A stretch of DNA of 64,000 nt from Cololabis saira (GCF_033807715.1 NC_084591.1:31596590-31660589); one strand, 5' to 3'; counted from the first letter of the stretch, positions 28,345 through 43,524 are shown. A program made the numbers and translations. Notes: generated from the letters alone by a model not told the origin.

Positions 28345-29700
28345 GGCTGGTGCAGGTGATGAAATTAACTTCACAGAGGCTTTTTACATAAATATATGCC
28401 ATTGCTGTCCTTCAGAATCACATATTACATGTTTGTGTTACAAGCTTACAAGCTTTACATCTATGTGTGCAAAAAGGCCTACACAGGTGCAGGACAAAAA
28501 CAGAAGTAAAAACTGAGAAGACTGGTCTCGACATATGCAATTTTTATCATGATTCCCCATGATCAAAAATGAGATATACTGATCCTGTTATCACAAGCAA
28601 TATTATGTGATGCTGAAAACTCACAATTTCATGTTCACATTTCCGACTGCTGACTTGTGTTATGGACTCGCTCCAACTCAGAAAGCACAATTCACATTCA
28701 AGTGAGTGTTTAAACAGAGATAAACTCAGTGACTGAAGGAAAATCCATTACACCAGCACTAAAATCCTCCAGTGAATCCAAACCGAAAGTGAAACCTGAG
28801 CTGTTTTTTACTCTTAATGCCATTCTATGGATTATTGATTTTTGATTTGCTGGCTGCTTTAGCTGAGAGGCTTTTTATCAGAGTCATTACCTCCTTAACG
28901 ATTAGAGACAAAAAGTTAATTATGCAATTATAGAGCCAATAACTGACTTGTCTGCTTTGCTTTGCTCTGGTGCGGCTTAAACATTATCTCCTGCGAGCAC
29001 ATCATCATCATCAGCAACAGCAGCGACGAGAGGTGGCCGGGGAGCAGAGGAGATTAGCACTCTCACAGGCAGATGCAAAATTGAATTCTCCAGGCTCAGG
29101 GCCTTCTGGGAAACCATCAAGTAATCACAATATTGGCCCTTTTGTATCAATCCATTGCACTTTTCCACCGTGTGTGTGTGTAAGTGTGTTTATGCGTGTG
29201 TCAAATTCCACATTTTCACCTTCATTGCCTGTGAAAGAAAAAAAAAGATTTCTGAGACAGTCTCTTAAGGGTCCGCTGTGAACAACCGACTTTTACTACT
29301 CGGTATTTTCTTTGTAGCAGTGATGCTAGATGAGCTTAGTTTCCAAAAATATAACCAGTTAATCCAGCAGCTGACTGTTTACGTGTAAAAAAAATGAAGA
29401 TTCTGAAAGGAGAACATGCAAACTTACAGGTCAATCGTTACCTTCTCAGAAAGGTTACCTAATGATTACAGAGACGTCCTGGACAATGAAGAACATATTT
29501 GTGGAGAAACTCTTCACACTTGAAAGTACTTTAAGATTTCTTCACAATTAGTCATTAGCTTTTTAGATGGGTCCAGGTTTCAATTAGCTGTTTTTAAGAT
29601 TGTGCTATTAGAACGCTCTAGTCAAAAGACGAGAATGTTCTAGGCATATAACTGTTTTCTAATGACCACTTAATTTTTGTTGTATTAAGGTCCTGAGAGT
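28345..29700. other. Intronic stretch, possible conserved non-coding sequence
   Basis: No gene or repeat family was recognised. 28880-29150 is unique-looking and has homeodomain-type TTAATTATGCAATTAT at about 28915 and a CAT/CAG-rich run. Whether it is conserved cannot be told here. Confidence 0.3.
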
Positions 29701-29878
29701 AGTTGTCATGTTTAAAACATGAACCCACATCTCAATCTCAATTTTCTGTCAGGGTTTGACACTTCATTTTTTATTTTGAAGCCCATGTCTTTGTGTTTAA
29801 GTTCTGGTTTGACCTTCCTGTTTCCCATCGTCTGCACCTGTGTCTCGTTAACCCTTGTGTATATCTGGTCTTGTCTTT
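29701..29878 (+). repeat. Polyadenylated retro-repeat, 5' part (split by the foldback element)
   Basis: AGCCCATGTCTTTGTGTTTA, CACCTGTGTCTCGTTAACCC and ATATCTGGTCTTGTCTTT match 54470-54555. The repeat resumes at 37039, so the 7.16-kb element has split it. Confidence 0.85.
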
Positions 29879-30421
29879 GGCTGAATTCCAATCTCCACCC
29901 TAAACCCTCAAGCCCTGAACCCTCACATACTTTAGTGAAGTCAGCTGTACGTGATTAAGTGTGAGAGGGTGTGAGGGCTCCAAATGGTAGAAATAAGGCT
30001 GAATCCCAATCCGCACCCTCACAGACTTGCAGACTTACGTGCGCGCTCCCGCACCTTGCGTAAGGGCTTAGGGCTGTCCCATTCCTAAAGTCGTTAAGTG
30101 CGCGAGGGCTCCCGGCAGACATTTTGAGCCCTTACTGCCCCCTTCCCGTAAGTCAGCATCCCCGCACACTTTGGGAAAGGGAATTACCCACAGTTCATTG
30201 CGTTGTGACATAAAAGGAGGTTACCAGGGAGAATGTAAACAAAACAGGGGGCGGAGGAAAATAATTCATGTGCGACTGCGAGACGAAAGAAGTTCACCTG
30301 TAAATATAAATACATATCCCACTGGTGATTTAAATTCAGAAACTGTTGTCCCGTGATGATTTTTCAACGGCCCTATTATTTCCTTTACAAACAGGGAGCG
30401 ACCAACAAACAGATTATTTAA

Positions 30422-31093
30422 AGGAGCTGTATGTAAGAGCAATAATAAAACTAATCATAAAATGACCCCGATATGTCAACAGACATTTAAAAATCATGTT
30501 CATTTCAAATACTTATGTCACTGACAACAGCACTCAAGCCAGGATATTCCAGTTTAAAAAGAGGAGTTGCAGCCCTCAACTGATGTTTATGTTGTCATTT
30601 TTTGTTTTGGCCTGAAGCTCCACCCTCCACCTATCTCCCAATCACCAAGTCAGTATTGTTTCTGAAGCTCCACCCTCCACCGATCTCCCAATCACCAAGT
30701 CAGTATTGTTTCTGAAGCTCCACCCTCCACCTATCTCCCAATCACCAAGTCAGTATTGTTTCTGAAGCTCCACCCTCCACCTATCTCCCAATCACCAAGT
30801 CAGTATTGTTTCTGAAGCTCCACCCTCCACATATCTCCCAATCACCAAGTCAGTATTGTTTCTGAAGCTCCACCCTCCACATATCTCCCAATCACCAAGT
30901 CAGTATTGTTTCGGCATCCGGGTTGCCAGCTCGGCTCTAATTATCGCAGCCATGGCAGCCTACGTTCCTGCTGCATTCTGCAGCCTACCTGGCAACCTCT
31001 GGTCGGGGAGAGGAGGGGGAGGGTACACGCCGCTCAACATATTTTGAAAGTGACTGCAGTACCAGTTTTGGCCATTTCTTACAGACGGCTCCT
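30422..31093. mobile_element. TTAA MITE (AGGAGC.GT.TGTAAGA ends) in the left arm
   Basis: Ends AGGAGCTGTATGTAAGA and, as complement of the right end, AGGAGCCGTCTGTAAGA; flanks TTAA at 30418-30421 and 31094-31097. It lies inside a slightly larger insertion (30411-31190, CAAAC at both borders) that is absent from the right arm. It carries the 50-bp minisatellite and the ORFs that cross it. A related end follows the MITE at 47855. Confidence 0.85.
30611..30910. repeat. Minisatellite, six copies of exactly 50 bp
   Basis: Each unit reads CTGAAGCTCCACCCTCCAC, then (C/A)(T/G)ATCTCCCAATCACC, AAGTCAGTATTGTT. Copies start at 30611, 30661, 30711, 30761, 30811 and 30861 with only one or two substitutions between them, so expansion is recent. 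Confidence 0.97.
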
Positions 31094-31316
31094 TTAACTA
31101 TCGTTCTTTATATATATATATTTAATTTTTCTTTTCTTTGTGAGCATGTTCGACATAAAGTTTTTCATTCACTCATTCATTCATTCAAACGGAGGGAAGA
31201 AAACCAAAAAAAGGACAAATGACGTTTTGAACTTTCTTCAAGACTAAAGACAAGAAAAGAGGCTGAGGGAGCTGGATGAAAAGGAGGAGGAGAGGGAAAG
31301 GAAGAGGGATGACCAG

Positions 31317-32698
31317 GGGTCCGTTTCACAAAGCAGGTTTAGTGAAAACTCTGAGTCTGTTAACCCTGAAATGAGGGAAACTCTGAGTTTTCCGTTTCAC
31401 AAAGGGAGGTAACTCAAACCAGAGAAAGAGAGGTAACTCTAGCCTGTTTCACAAAGAGAGGTAACTTAAGCTCTCGGTCAGTTACCGTAGTAACAGACTC
31501 TCTGAACCTAACCTGGTCGGGACCAGGTTTATTTCAGCGAACCTGGAGTTTCTCTCTGTCTCCTCCCTCAGTGGCGTCAATTCAGCCAATGGGTCTTTAC
31601 GCAATTGCATCCGTTTTCTGCACCATGGACAGCAAGCGGCAGAGTTAGAGAGCAGAAAAAGCTTATCTAACAAACGCAATTTAACTCGTTCACTTTATTC
31701 ACTATGTCAGTGCAACAATATCACAGGGACATCCCAGTTTAACTTCAAACAGTTAAAGTCCAAATGCAAAAAGGAGAGGGAGAGTAAAAAAAAGTCAAAT
31801 ATTTCCCTTAAACAGATGTATAAGAGGATTTATATCTTACTTTGAGATGAACTTGCATAATTAATCCATCAGTGGCTAACAGCCTCGTTAATATCTTCTG
31901 GACCCATCACTTGCCTTCTTTCTTTTTTTTTTTTTTTTATTGCGTGGTTGTCTGCTTCCTTTTCATTTTTGTAAGTTAACACTGCAGAGCGCACTAAAAA
32001 CGAGATTGATAGCAACCACTGTCGTCAGGGACCTCACATTTCAAGATATGAGGGGGGTACAAGTGTTGGGAAAGATAATACCTCCTGAAATCCATCATGT
32101 TGTTCTGATATGCATTTGTAGTTATTTTATATGTATTAAGTAATAGAACAAATCAATACAAATAGACACAGAGTAATTCCATAAATGTATTTAAAAAAAT
32201 GAAACATTTACATTTTCCCCTGAAGTCGACGTGTGGCAGCTGCCGTACCCAATTGACGGCCCTGGTCTAAATGACAATAAAATTTCATTTTTTTTTCTCC
32301 AAAATATGCTCTCATACTCACCATATGCACGTATTAACACTTCTAACTCCAGTGGCGTGAAGTATGTGGATCTTGAGATGCAAACTGATGTTTCCTCAAA
32401 GGGATTTTGTAAATTGAAAAGATAAATAAAGTTAAAAAGAAAAAAAAGAAAATGTATGTCGCTCTTTTGTGTCGCCGGTTGCCATGGTGAATCCTTGTAT
32501 CAGCGCTCTACTGATGATGGCTTTTGATTTCCCTCACGCACAAGCTTAACTCCAGGTGAAACTACTTAGAGTTGAGTAAATTACCTCAAATCCGCTGTTC
32601 TGGAACCGAAAAATCAGAGTTTCCGATCTCAGAGTAGATCAACTAAGAGTTCAGGATTAGACTCAGAGTTTGTTGAACCTGCTTTGTGAAACGGACCC
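31317..32698. mobile_element. Harbinger-type non-autonomous element, 1382 bp, CAG duplication
   Basis: Ends GGGTCCGTTTCACAAAGCAG and its exact complement at the right; CAG at 31314-31316 and 32699-32701. The right arm has the empty site (complement of 35837-35850 region: GATGACCAGTTATC). The end motif CCGTTTCACAAAG repeats inside at 31391-31460. No intact ORF longer than about 65 codons. Confidence 0.92.
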
Positions 32699-33457
32699 CA
32701 GTTATCTAAGTTAATTGACATTTGTGTGAAGATGGAGGACAACATTTTTTTTTCTTCATCATTTTTTTCATTCATAATTTGAGGTTCAATTTCTTTTGTT
32801 TTCATTTTATATTAGACAAATCCTCAGTTGACCTGGTGTTGAATAAACAAGACTTGCTTTTCTTTAATGTGAGTACAGTGTTTGAATTAAGATTCCCTAT
32901 GTTAACAGAAATGCATACATGTAAATACTAGCAAGATAGTTTTAGATCCAACACAAACAAGTCAGGCAGTAATTTGGTTATTAATTTATTTATGACCACA
33001 AAATGTAAACAATTTCAGCAAGTTGAACAAAAAACGTTGCAGTAAATAGTAATAATATAACTGAAATATTTAGCTCAGGTTACCATCAATTTATACGCTC
33101 TCTTACAAAAATGAAATGACATCATGCTGAAAAATGGAAAGTAATATTAGTTGGTCATAACACAGCTGGAATATTTAACTCAGGATACCATCAGTTTACA
33201 CGTTCTTACAAAAATGAAATTACTCGGCGATTGAGCCTGGCATACTGGATGTGCTGGTATGGGTAGATTGAAAGAAAGACAATGTTAACAAGGAAATACA
33301 TATTGTACTGTGCGCATGTTTAAATTGTGTTCTTTGTTGAATTTTATGCTCCTTTATATAGGCTACCACTTTGTTTTCAAACATCCGGATGATCATTCCC
33401 AAACTTATAATACCGGTACGTAACATTTTGATCTGCCCTGTTTCCGGTTTCTGTTAA

Positions 33458-34521
33458 AGGTGACCTATTATGGCATTTAATGTATATTTTAAACAGGCCT
33501 TGAATGTCTTAAAAACAATCTAAAGCTTGTTTTTTCTACATAAATCATAAATCCAGCCTGTGGGCCCTGTCACTAGTTTTACCGCTTCTAACCTCTTTTT
33601 CTGCGCCTCATTCTAAGGGAAGGGGGGGGGTATGATAATGAGGCTCTGTGCTGATTGGCTCCCTGAATGACGTGTAGCAGGGGAGGAGCATAAACCTCGC
33701 TCCGCCAGAGCAGCCCGAGCCTGTAAATTATCACAACACTGAATTTTCACAAATGGAAACTAAATAACATTTATGCACTATTTAAGCCGGATCTACCTGG
33801 CGGATGCTGAACGCTGGCCCCGGAGCCACGCCGGGCGCCCAGGAGCAGCGCTGCTGGATCAGCGCGCATCACCGCGGCTTTAACGGGGGAATCTGACCGG
33901 TTCCGACCGGCCGGGACCGCAGGAACCGGCCTGGACTGGTAGCAGGGACTCCCGGGGACCGACCAGCGCAATTTCAGCCGGATCTGCCCGGCGGATGCTG
34001 CGCGACGGGCGCCGCAACCCACGGCCGGCGCACAGATCCGCTCCGGAGCGCATCCGCGGCGCATCCGCGGCGCATCGCCCATTACCGGGGATCAAACCGA
34101 CAGATTTGCCTGAAAATCTCGGAGGGTGAAGCTGGTCCAGCCTGGGACAGACCCCCAAGGACCCAGCTCCCAAACCACCCGGGAACCTGGATGATTTAAC
34201 CCGGATCTGCTCCGCCGCGGCGCCGGGTCCGACTGGCTGAAGGATGGACCGCTCCAGCCTGCGGAGAGAGCTGGTTGTGGGCGTGGTTTCAGCAGGGGAG
34301 GCTGAACCGGTGGAAATCTGCTCCCGTCGTGACGTCACGACGGGAGCAGATTCTAATCGGCTCAAAAAAAAACACGTGACACTGGGGGACTCTGTCCGGC
34401 GGGGGTCAGAGAGCTTGCAGAAATTCATGATATTTTGTCTCCCCTGTGCTGGCAGGGTGAGGGGAGACCACTTTATATATGTTAAAACAAGAAAAAACGT
34501 GTTTTTCATAATAGGTCCCCT
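33458..34521. mobile_element. TTAA MITE (AGG.GACCTATTATG ends), long copy with GC-rich core
   Basis: Ends AGGTGACCTATTATG and complement AGGGGACCTATTATG; TTAA at 33454-33457 and 34522-34525. The end continues AAACAGGCCTTGAATGTCTT, shared with 61540-62043. This copy has about 500 bp of additional CpG-rich sequence (about 33780-34240) absent from the 504-bp copy. ORFs across it are composition artefacts. A perfect 38-bp palindrome lies at 34315-34352. Confidence 0.88.
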
Positions 34522-34525
34522 TTAA

Positions 34526-34865
34526 GGAGCTTGAGGCCGGATTGAGGCAGAATTTATGAAAAAAATTCGTATATGTTTTAAGTTTTCTAGTAATAATGTC
34601 AGATGAAGCGTTCCAAACCCAAAAGAATGAGCCCTCTAGTGTATCTCTCCGTTGCCTTGAACAGGCTGTGTGCTGCAAAATGTGCTGCAATTCCGGGCCG
34701 GAATTTCCCGCGCTGGGCTGCGGATGTGACGTCACATGACGCTGCATGCACGTTCTCCCCGTTCTCCCGTGCCGGCTTCGCTGTTGGCTGCAGTACCCCC
34801 GACGGCCGTCGTGGTGAAGGGTGGCGCTAGAGAGTCTCATTTCTTAAAAGGAGCCTCAAGCTCCT
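34526..34865 (+). mobile_element. 340-bp TTAA MITE, copy A
   Basis: Ends GGAGCTTGAGGC and GCCTCAAGCTCCT; TTAA at 34522-34525 (shared with the preceding MITE) and 34866-34869. Contains the coding-like segment starting ATGTCAGATGAAGCG, here frameshifted by one extra base near 34690 relative to copies B (47511-47850) and C (51971-52310). Confidence 0.92.
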
Positions 34866-34867
34866 TT

Positions 34868-35018
34868 AAGTGCTGTCCCATTCCTATTTATACCATTTGG
34901 AGCCCTCACACCCTCGCACACTTGATCACGTGACGCTGACGTCACTGAAAGTATGTGAGCGCTCAGGGCTTGAGGGTTTAGGGTTTGGGATTGGGCCTAA
35001 GAATGGGACAGCACTTAG
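34868..35018. repeat. Central hinge module of the foldback element
   Basis: Ends AGTGCTGTCCCATTC and its complement GAATGGGACAGCACT enclose about 120 bp with CTCAAGCCCTGAGCGCTCAC, ACGTGATC and GGGTGTGAGGGCTCC (in complement). A diverged copy lies at the outer left end, 29889-29994. The end motif recurs in both arms (30078 and 36291). It is the symmetry centre of the 7-kb structure. Confidence 0.7.
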
Positions 35019-35050
35019 CAGAAACCGGAAACACGTCAGATCAAAATGTT

Positions 35051-35109
35051 TTTTTTTAGTTTTTTTTTTTATAATCTTTATTTAACATTTCAATTTACAA
35101 AATTCCTAG
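35051..35109 (-). mobile_element. 59-bp L1-like tail with 15-bp target duplication
   Basis: Minus-strand reading: CTAGGAATTTTGTAAATTG, AATAAAG, ATTAT, two A-runs. TCAGATCAAAATGTT repeats at 35036-35050 and 35110-35124. The left arm lacks it. A severely 5'-truncated retroposition. Confidence 0.9.
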
Positions 35110-36313
35110 TCAGATCAAAATGTTACGTACCGGTATTATAAGTTTGGGAATGATCATCCGGATGTTTGAAAACAAAGTGGTAGCCTATATAAAGGAGCAT
35201 AAAATTCAACAAAGAACACAATTTAAACATGCGCACAGTACAATATGTATTTCCTTGTTAATGTAGTGTCGTTCAATCTACCCATACCAGCGCATCCAGT
35301 ATGCCAGGATCAATCACCGAGTAATTTCATTTTTGTAAGAGCGTGTAAACTGATGGTATCCTGAGTTAAATATTCCAGCTGTGTTATGACCAACTAATAT
35401 TACTTTCCATTTTGAGCATGATGTCATTTCATTTTTGTAAGAGAGCGTATAAATTGATGGTAACCTGAGCTAAATATTTCAGTTATATTATTACTATTTA
35501 CTGCAACGTTTTTGTTCAACTTGCTGAAATTGTTTAAATTTTGTGGTCATAAATAAATGAATAACCAAATTACTGCCTGACTTGTTTGTGTTGGATCTAA
35601 AACGGTCTTGCTAGTATTTACATGTATGCATTTCTGTTAACATAGGGAATCTTAATTCAAACACTGTACTCAGATTAAAGAAAAGCAAGTCTTGTTTATT
35701 CAACACCAGGTCAACTGAGGATTTGTCTAATATAAAATGAAAACAAAAGAAATTGAACCTCAAATTATGAATGAAAAAAATGATGAAGAAAACTACATTG
35801 TGTCCACCATCTTCACACAAATGTCAATTAACTTAGATAACTGGTCATCCCTCTTCTTTTTCCCTCTCCTCCTCCTTTTCATCCAGCTCCCTCAGCCATT
35901 TTTCTTGTCTTTAGTCTTGAAGAAAGTCCAAAACTCCATTTGTCCTTTTTTTTGGTTTTCTTCCCTCCGTTTGTTGGTCACTCCCTGTTTGTAAAGGAAA
36001 TAATAGGGCCGTTGAAAAATCATCACGGGACAAAAGTTTCTGAATTTAAATCACCAGTGGGCTATGTATTTCTACTTACAGGTGAACTTCTTTCGTCTCG
36101 CAGTCGCACATGAATTATTTTCCTCCACCCCCTGTTTTGTTTACATTCTCCCTGGTAACCTCCTTTTATGTCACAACGCAATGAACTGTGGGTAATTCCC
36201 TTTCCAAAAGTCTGCAGAGATGCAGACTTACGGGAAATGAGCAGTAAGGGCTCAAAATGTCTGCTGGGAGCCCTCGCGCACTTAACGACTTTAGGAATGG
36301 GACAGCCCTAAAC

Positions 36314-36961
36314 CATGGATGTATTAAATAACTGGATAGGAGATAGGAAAATGGCCGCCCATTCATTTCAATGCAATTTGCTCACTCAGCGCATACGCTG
36401 AAAAAGGTCCTGACTTCCGGGTTTACTTCTGCGTTATCGGGCCCATAGAGCATACGCAGTTGAGTCACCTCCCATGATGCTCTGGGGCCTCCCATCATGC
36501 CCCGGGGCAATGATGCGAATATTAATATAATATGTATTAATATAATATATTAACTAATGTATATTATTACATGTATAGTATTACATATATTATTAATGTA
36601 TTCATATACTATAATTACATAATATATATTTATATAATACATTCGTGGAATGCACGGACACGGCTGTGACGTGAGCCGTGACGTCACGTCCAGAAAGAGA
36701 CTTTTCTTTGACTTTTCTGGCCGTTATAAAACATTTTTGACGGATATAAAGTCCATGACTTAAAAATATAGAATACAAAGATTAGTAATTGCCGGTGATT
36801 ACAGCTGGAGGTGTCCTGTGAACAGTTTTAGAGGCTTCTCTTTTACTATTGCGGTCTATGGGAAAAAAGCTTTCGGGGCCCCATGGGATTTTTTGTTGCA
36901 GTACCACGGCTGGCCACTGGGAAAAATCGGCATGCCTGCTGAGTGCGAGACCCGGGGGCTG
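36314..36961. mobile_element. 648-bp insertion with 8-bp duplication in the right arm
   Basis: CCCTAAAC repeats at 36306-36313 and 36962-36969. The left arm (around 30055-30075) shows the single site. The 8-bp target suggests hAT, but inverted ends are not evident (CATGGATG versus CAGCCCCC). The interior is AT-rich (36520-36650) with a TGACGTGAGCCGTGACGTCA stretch near 36667. Confidence 0.8.
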
Positions 36962-37038
36962 CCCTAAACCCTTACGCAAGTCGCGGGAGCGTGCACGTAA
37001 GTGTGTGAGTCCGTGAGGGTGGAGATTGGAATTCAGCC

Positions 37039-37260
37039 TTTCCCTTGCTCCCTGCTGGTCCGTACTGTTTTCCTCCCTCAGTGTTTCCACGTTCAGGTTT
37101 TTGGTTCTTGTTTGAGCACTGCTTTTGTTGTATCCTGCTCAGCAGCGCTGTTTGTTTCATTAAATAAATCACCTTTTTGGAACTCCTGCCTCCTGCATCT
37201 CTCCTGCATCTGGGTCCTTCTAGTCCATTTTCTAGTAGACTACCATGGTTTTCCCACATA
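37039..37260 (+). repeat. Polyadenylated retro-repeat, 3' part
   Basis: Continues the 29701-29878 repeat: CCCTTGCTCCCTGCTGGTC, TGTACTGTTTTCCTCCC-like text, AATAAATCACC near 37162, and a CTCCTGCATCT.GGTCC end. The homologue at 54415-54690 lacks the intervening 7.16 kb. Confidence 0.85.
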
Positions 37261-37907
37261 ATTTCCTTGTATTTAGCACCATATATGATTCCTTAAATTC
37301 TGACCAAAGAGGAAAACTCTCCCTATCACGGTGTAATGAGAAGATAGCTTTCTCAGGATATTGAGAGGTGTTGGTTTTGTGCCTAATTAGACCTTTTCCT
37401 TTTCTTTTTGATACTTCAAACAATTTCTTTGTTCGTTTTCTGGAGGTTATTTTTTTTGGTGTGATATTTTTCTGTTTTCCAGAAGTGTATTTAATGGTCT
37501 TCCAGGAGACACTGGCTTTTTGATATTATTTTATAACCCAACTCTTGTCTGTACTTGTCCAGAACTCTGTCCCGACTTCTCTGAAGAGCCCCTTGGTCTC
37601 TTTTGTGCAACCTGCTTGGTGGTACTGAAGAAGCTGTAGCTCTTACATGTGCAGAAATATTTAGATCATGTGACTACAAACAGTTGGATTGATCTAAACT
37701 ATTAAGTGTGCAGATTTATCTTAGTGCTACAAAGCAAACTGGGTGATTACATGGATTACTTTTTTTAAATTCTTTAAAAATAAATTTGCTGGCAAAGAGC
37801 AGCGGACAGCTAGGTTTTTGCTGTGTGTTGCTAAAGTGCGAGACAGATGCTCATCCTCACCATGACAGGTGCTCATCCACACACATCCACACAGAGACCC
37901 AGCTCAC

Positions 37908-37994
37908 CGATCTGACATTGACGTCGGCTCCGAAGCGAAGCATCATGTCAACGGTATCCTGACGGCCCTGCTTGGCTGCCCAGTGAAGTGCTGT
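37908..37994 (-). CDS. SOWAH-like gene, first ankyrin-repeat exon TALHWAAKQG
   Basis: Acceptor TGTATTTTCAG is just above 37994; donor G|GTGAGC is at 37902-37907. The 87-nt exon is phase 0 at both ends and encodes TALHWAAKQGRQDTVDMMLR then FGADVNVRS. LHWAAK.G is the signature opening of SOWAH repeats, where LHW replaces the usual ankyrin LH.A. Ancestral wording upstream of TALHW in the family is DF(I/T)(S/T)G(Y/F), which is not at the end of the annotated previous exon; see findings. The exon lies about 870 bp below the right end of the retro-repeat flank. No alternative frame is open with matching phases. Confidence 0.9.
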
Positions 37995-38618
37995 CTGAAA
38001 ATACACATATACTGACATGAGCACGAGCACACAGCTGCATCACAACCGCACACAGCTCAAACACACACAGCTGACACTCCAACAGCACTGACATGTCATG
38101 AACACTGAAAACTGAGAATGACGCCTGTTGAAGAAGGCTGGTGCAGTTTCGCTCCTGAATGTTATTCAACGCATGCTGAAAATGTTCCTCTCATCAAAGG
38201 CTACTGATCAATACTTTCTCCATGATCTCCATGATTATCAAGGTTGTTTTTGGTGCAGCTTATAAAGATTTTGAGTCATACTGTTTAGTGCCAACATGCG
38301 CTCCAGTGACATTGGTCTTCAGTGGTAACAGTAAACTTGACAGGAACACACCAGCAGGTCAGGTGACAGACACCTTGTCTAGACCATAAACTGTGTAATT
38401 ACGGGACAAATCCTCTGTGATGTTATCGAAAGGTTTCTGAAACTCTCTTTTTCCTCATACTCCTTGGCGTCATGCTGCCAGTGTGTTGGCCAAACAGGCC
38501 TGAGAGGGCAGCTGGAACACACATGTTACATCAATCCTGTCCTGTCAATTTCTTCTTGGAGTTGACAATATGTGATATGACAATAACCGTCTCTCTCGTT
38601 GCACTCATTCTTTTAGAG

Positions 38619-39174
38619 CAGGGGTCGGCAACCCGCGGCTCTAGAGTTGCATGCGGCTCTTTAGCGCCGCCCCTAGTAGCTCCCTGGAGATTTTTCAAAA
38701 ATGTTTGACCTTTTTTTTTCCTTTTTTTCTTCTTTTTTTCAATTTTTTTCTTTTTTTTCCTTCTTTTTCTTTTTTTCTTCTTTTTTCTCTTTTTTTCTTC
38801 CTTTTTCCTTTACTTTTTAATCTCGACATTTCGACTTTTTTCTCGACATTTTGACTTTTTTCTCTACATTTCAATTTTTTCTCCAAATTTTGGCTTTTTT
38901 CTCGAAATTGTACTTCAACATTAATCTTGACATTTCAACTTTTTTCTCGACATTTCAACTTTTTTTCTGGACATTTCAACTTTTTTCTCGACATTTCGAC
39001 TTTTTTCTCGAAATTTTGACTAATTCCTCGACATTTCGACTTCTTTCTCGACATTTCGCCTTTTGCCATTTGCCTTCATTCTAAGGCTTATACAAGACTT
39101 TTACTTTTTTGTGGCTCCAGACATTTTTGTTTTTTTGGTCCAATACGGCTCTTTCAAAATTTTGGGTTGCCCTG
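38619..39174. mobile_element. hAT-type MITE with internal 20-bp tandem array
   Basis: Starts CAGGGGTCGGCAACCCGCGG and ends GGGTTGCCCTG (five bases of the right end lost). 8-bp flanks TTTTAGAG (38611-38618) and TTTTAAAG (39175-39182) differ at one base. 38820-39060 is an array of TCTCGACATTTCGACTTTTT units, preceded by a T/C-rich run at 38706-38820. Confidence 0.88.
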
Positions 39175-39182
39175 TTTTAAAG

Positions 39183-43524
<4,342 letters not shown>

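Larger units (their letters stand above)
29879..37038. mobile_element. Giant foldback DNA element, 7.16 kb, with nested insertions
   Basis: Starts GGCTGAATTCCAATCTCCAC and ends with the exact complement of its first 23 bases. The flanks are TTT at 29876-29878 and 37039-37041. The uninterrupted homologous site near 54556 reads GTCGTTCCCTTGC. The left arm (29997-30410, 31191-31316, 32699-33453) and right arm (35125-36313, 36962-37038) are inverted copies that look well above 90% identical over long runs. Both arms hold a degenerate frame with RELDEKEEERE and SKLIDICVKM, which resembles the tail of a Harbinger Myb/SANT-type protein. With the 3-bp target this suggests, but does not prove, a PIF/Harbinger relative. 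No transposase was seen. Components are listed separately. Confidence 0.8.

Noticed and set aside
30611..30910. CRISPR-like array
   Set aside because: The six units are contiguous 50-bp tandem repeats with no variable spacers, in a eukaryotic MITE.
33771..34830. Long Arg/Pro-rich ORFs on both strands (up to 209 codons)
   Set aside because: They arise from CpG-rich composition inside MITEs and cross element boundaries.
38404..38440. Minus-strand exon candidate (KPFDNITEDL) with TTTCAG acceptor
   Set aside because: Upstream tract is purine-rich, donor unconvincing and sequence unrelated to the missing link.
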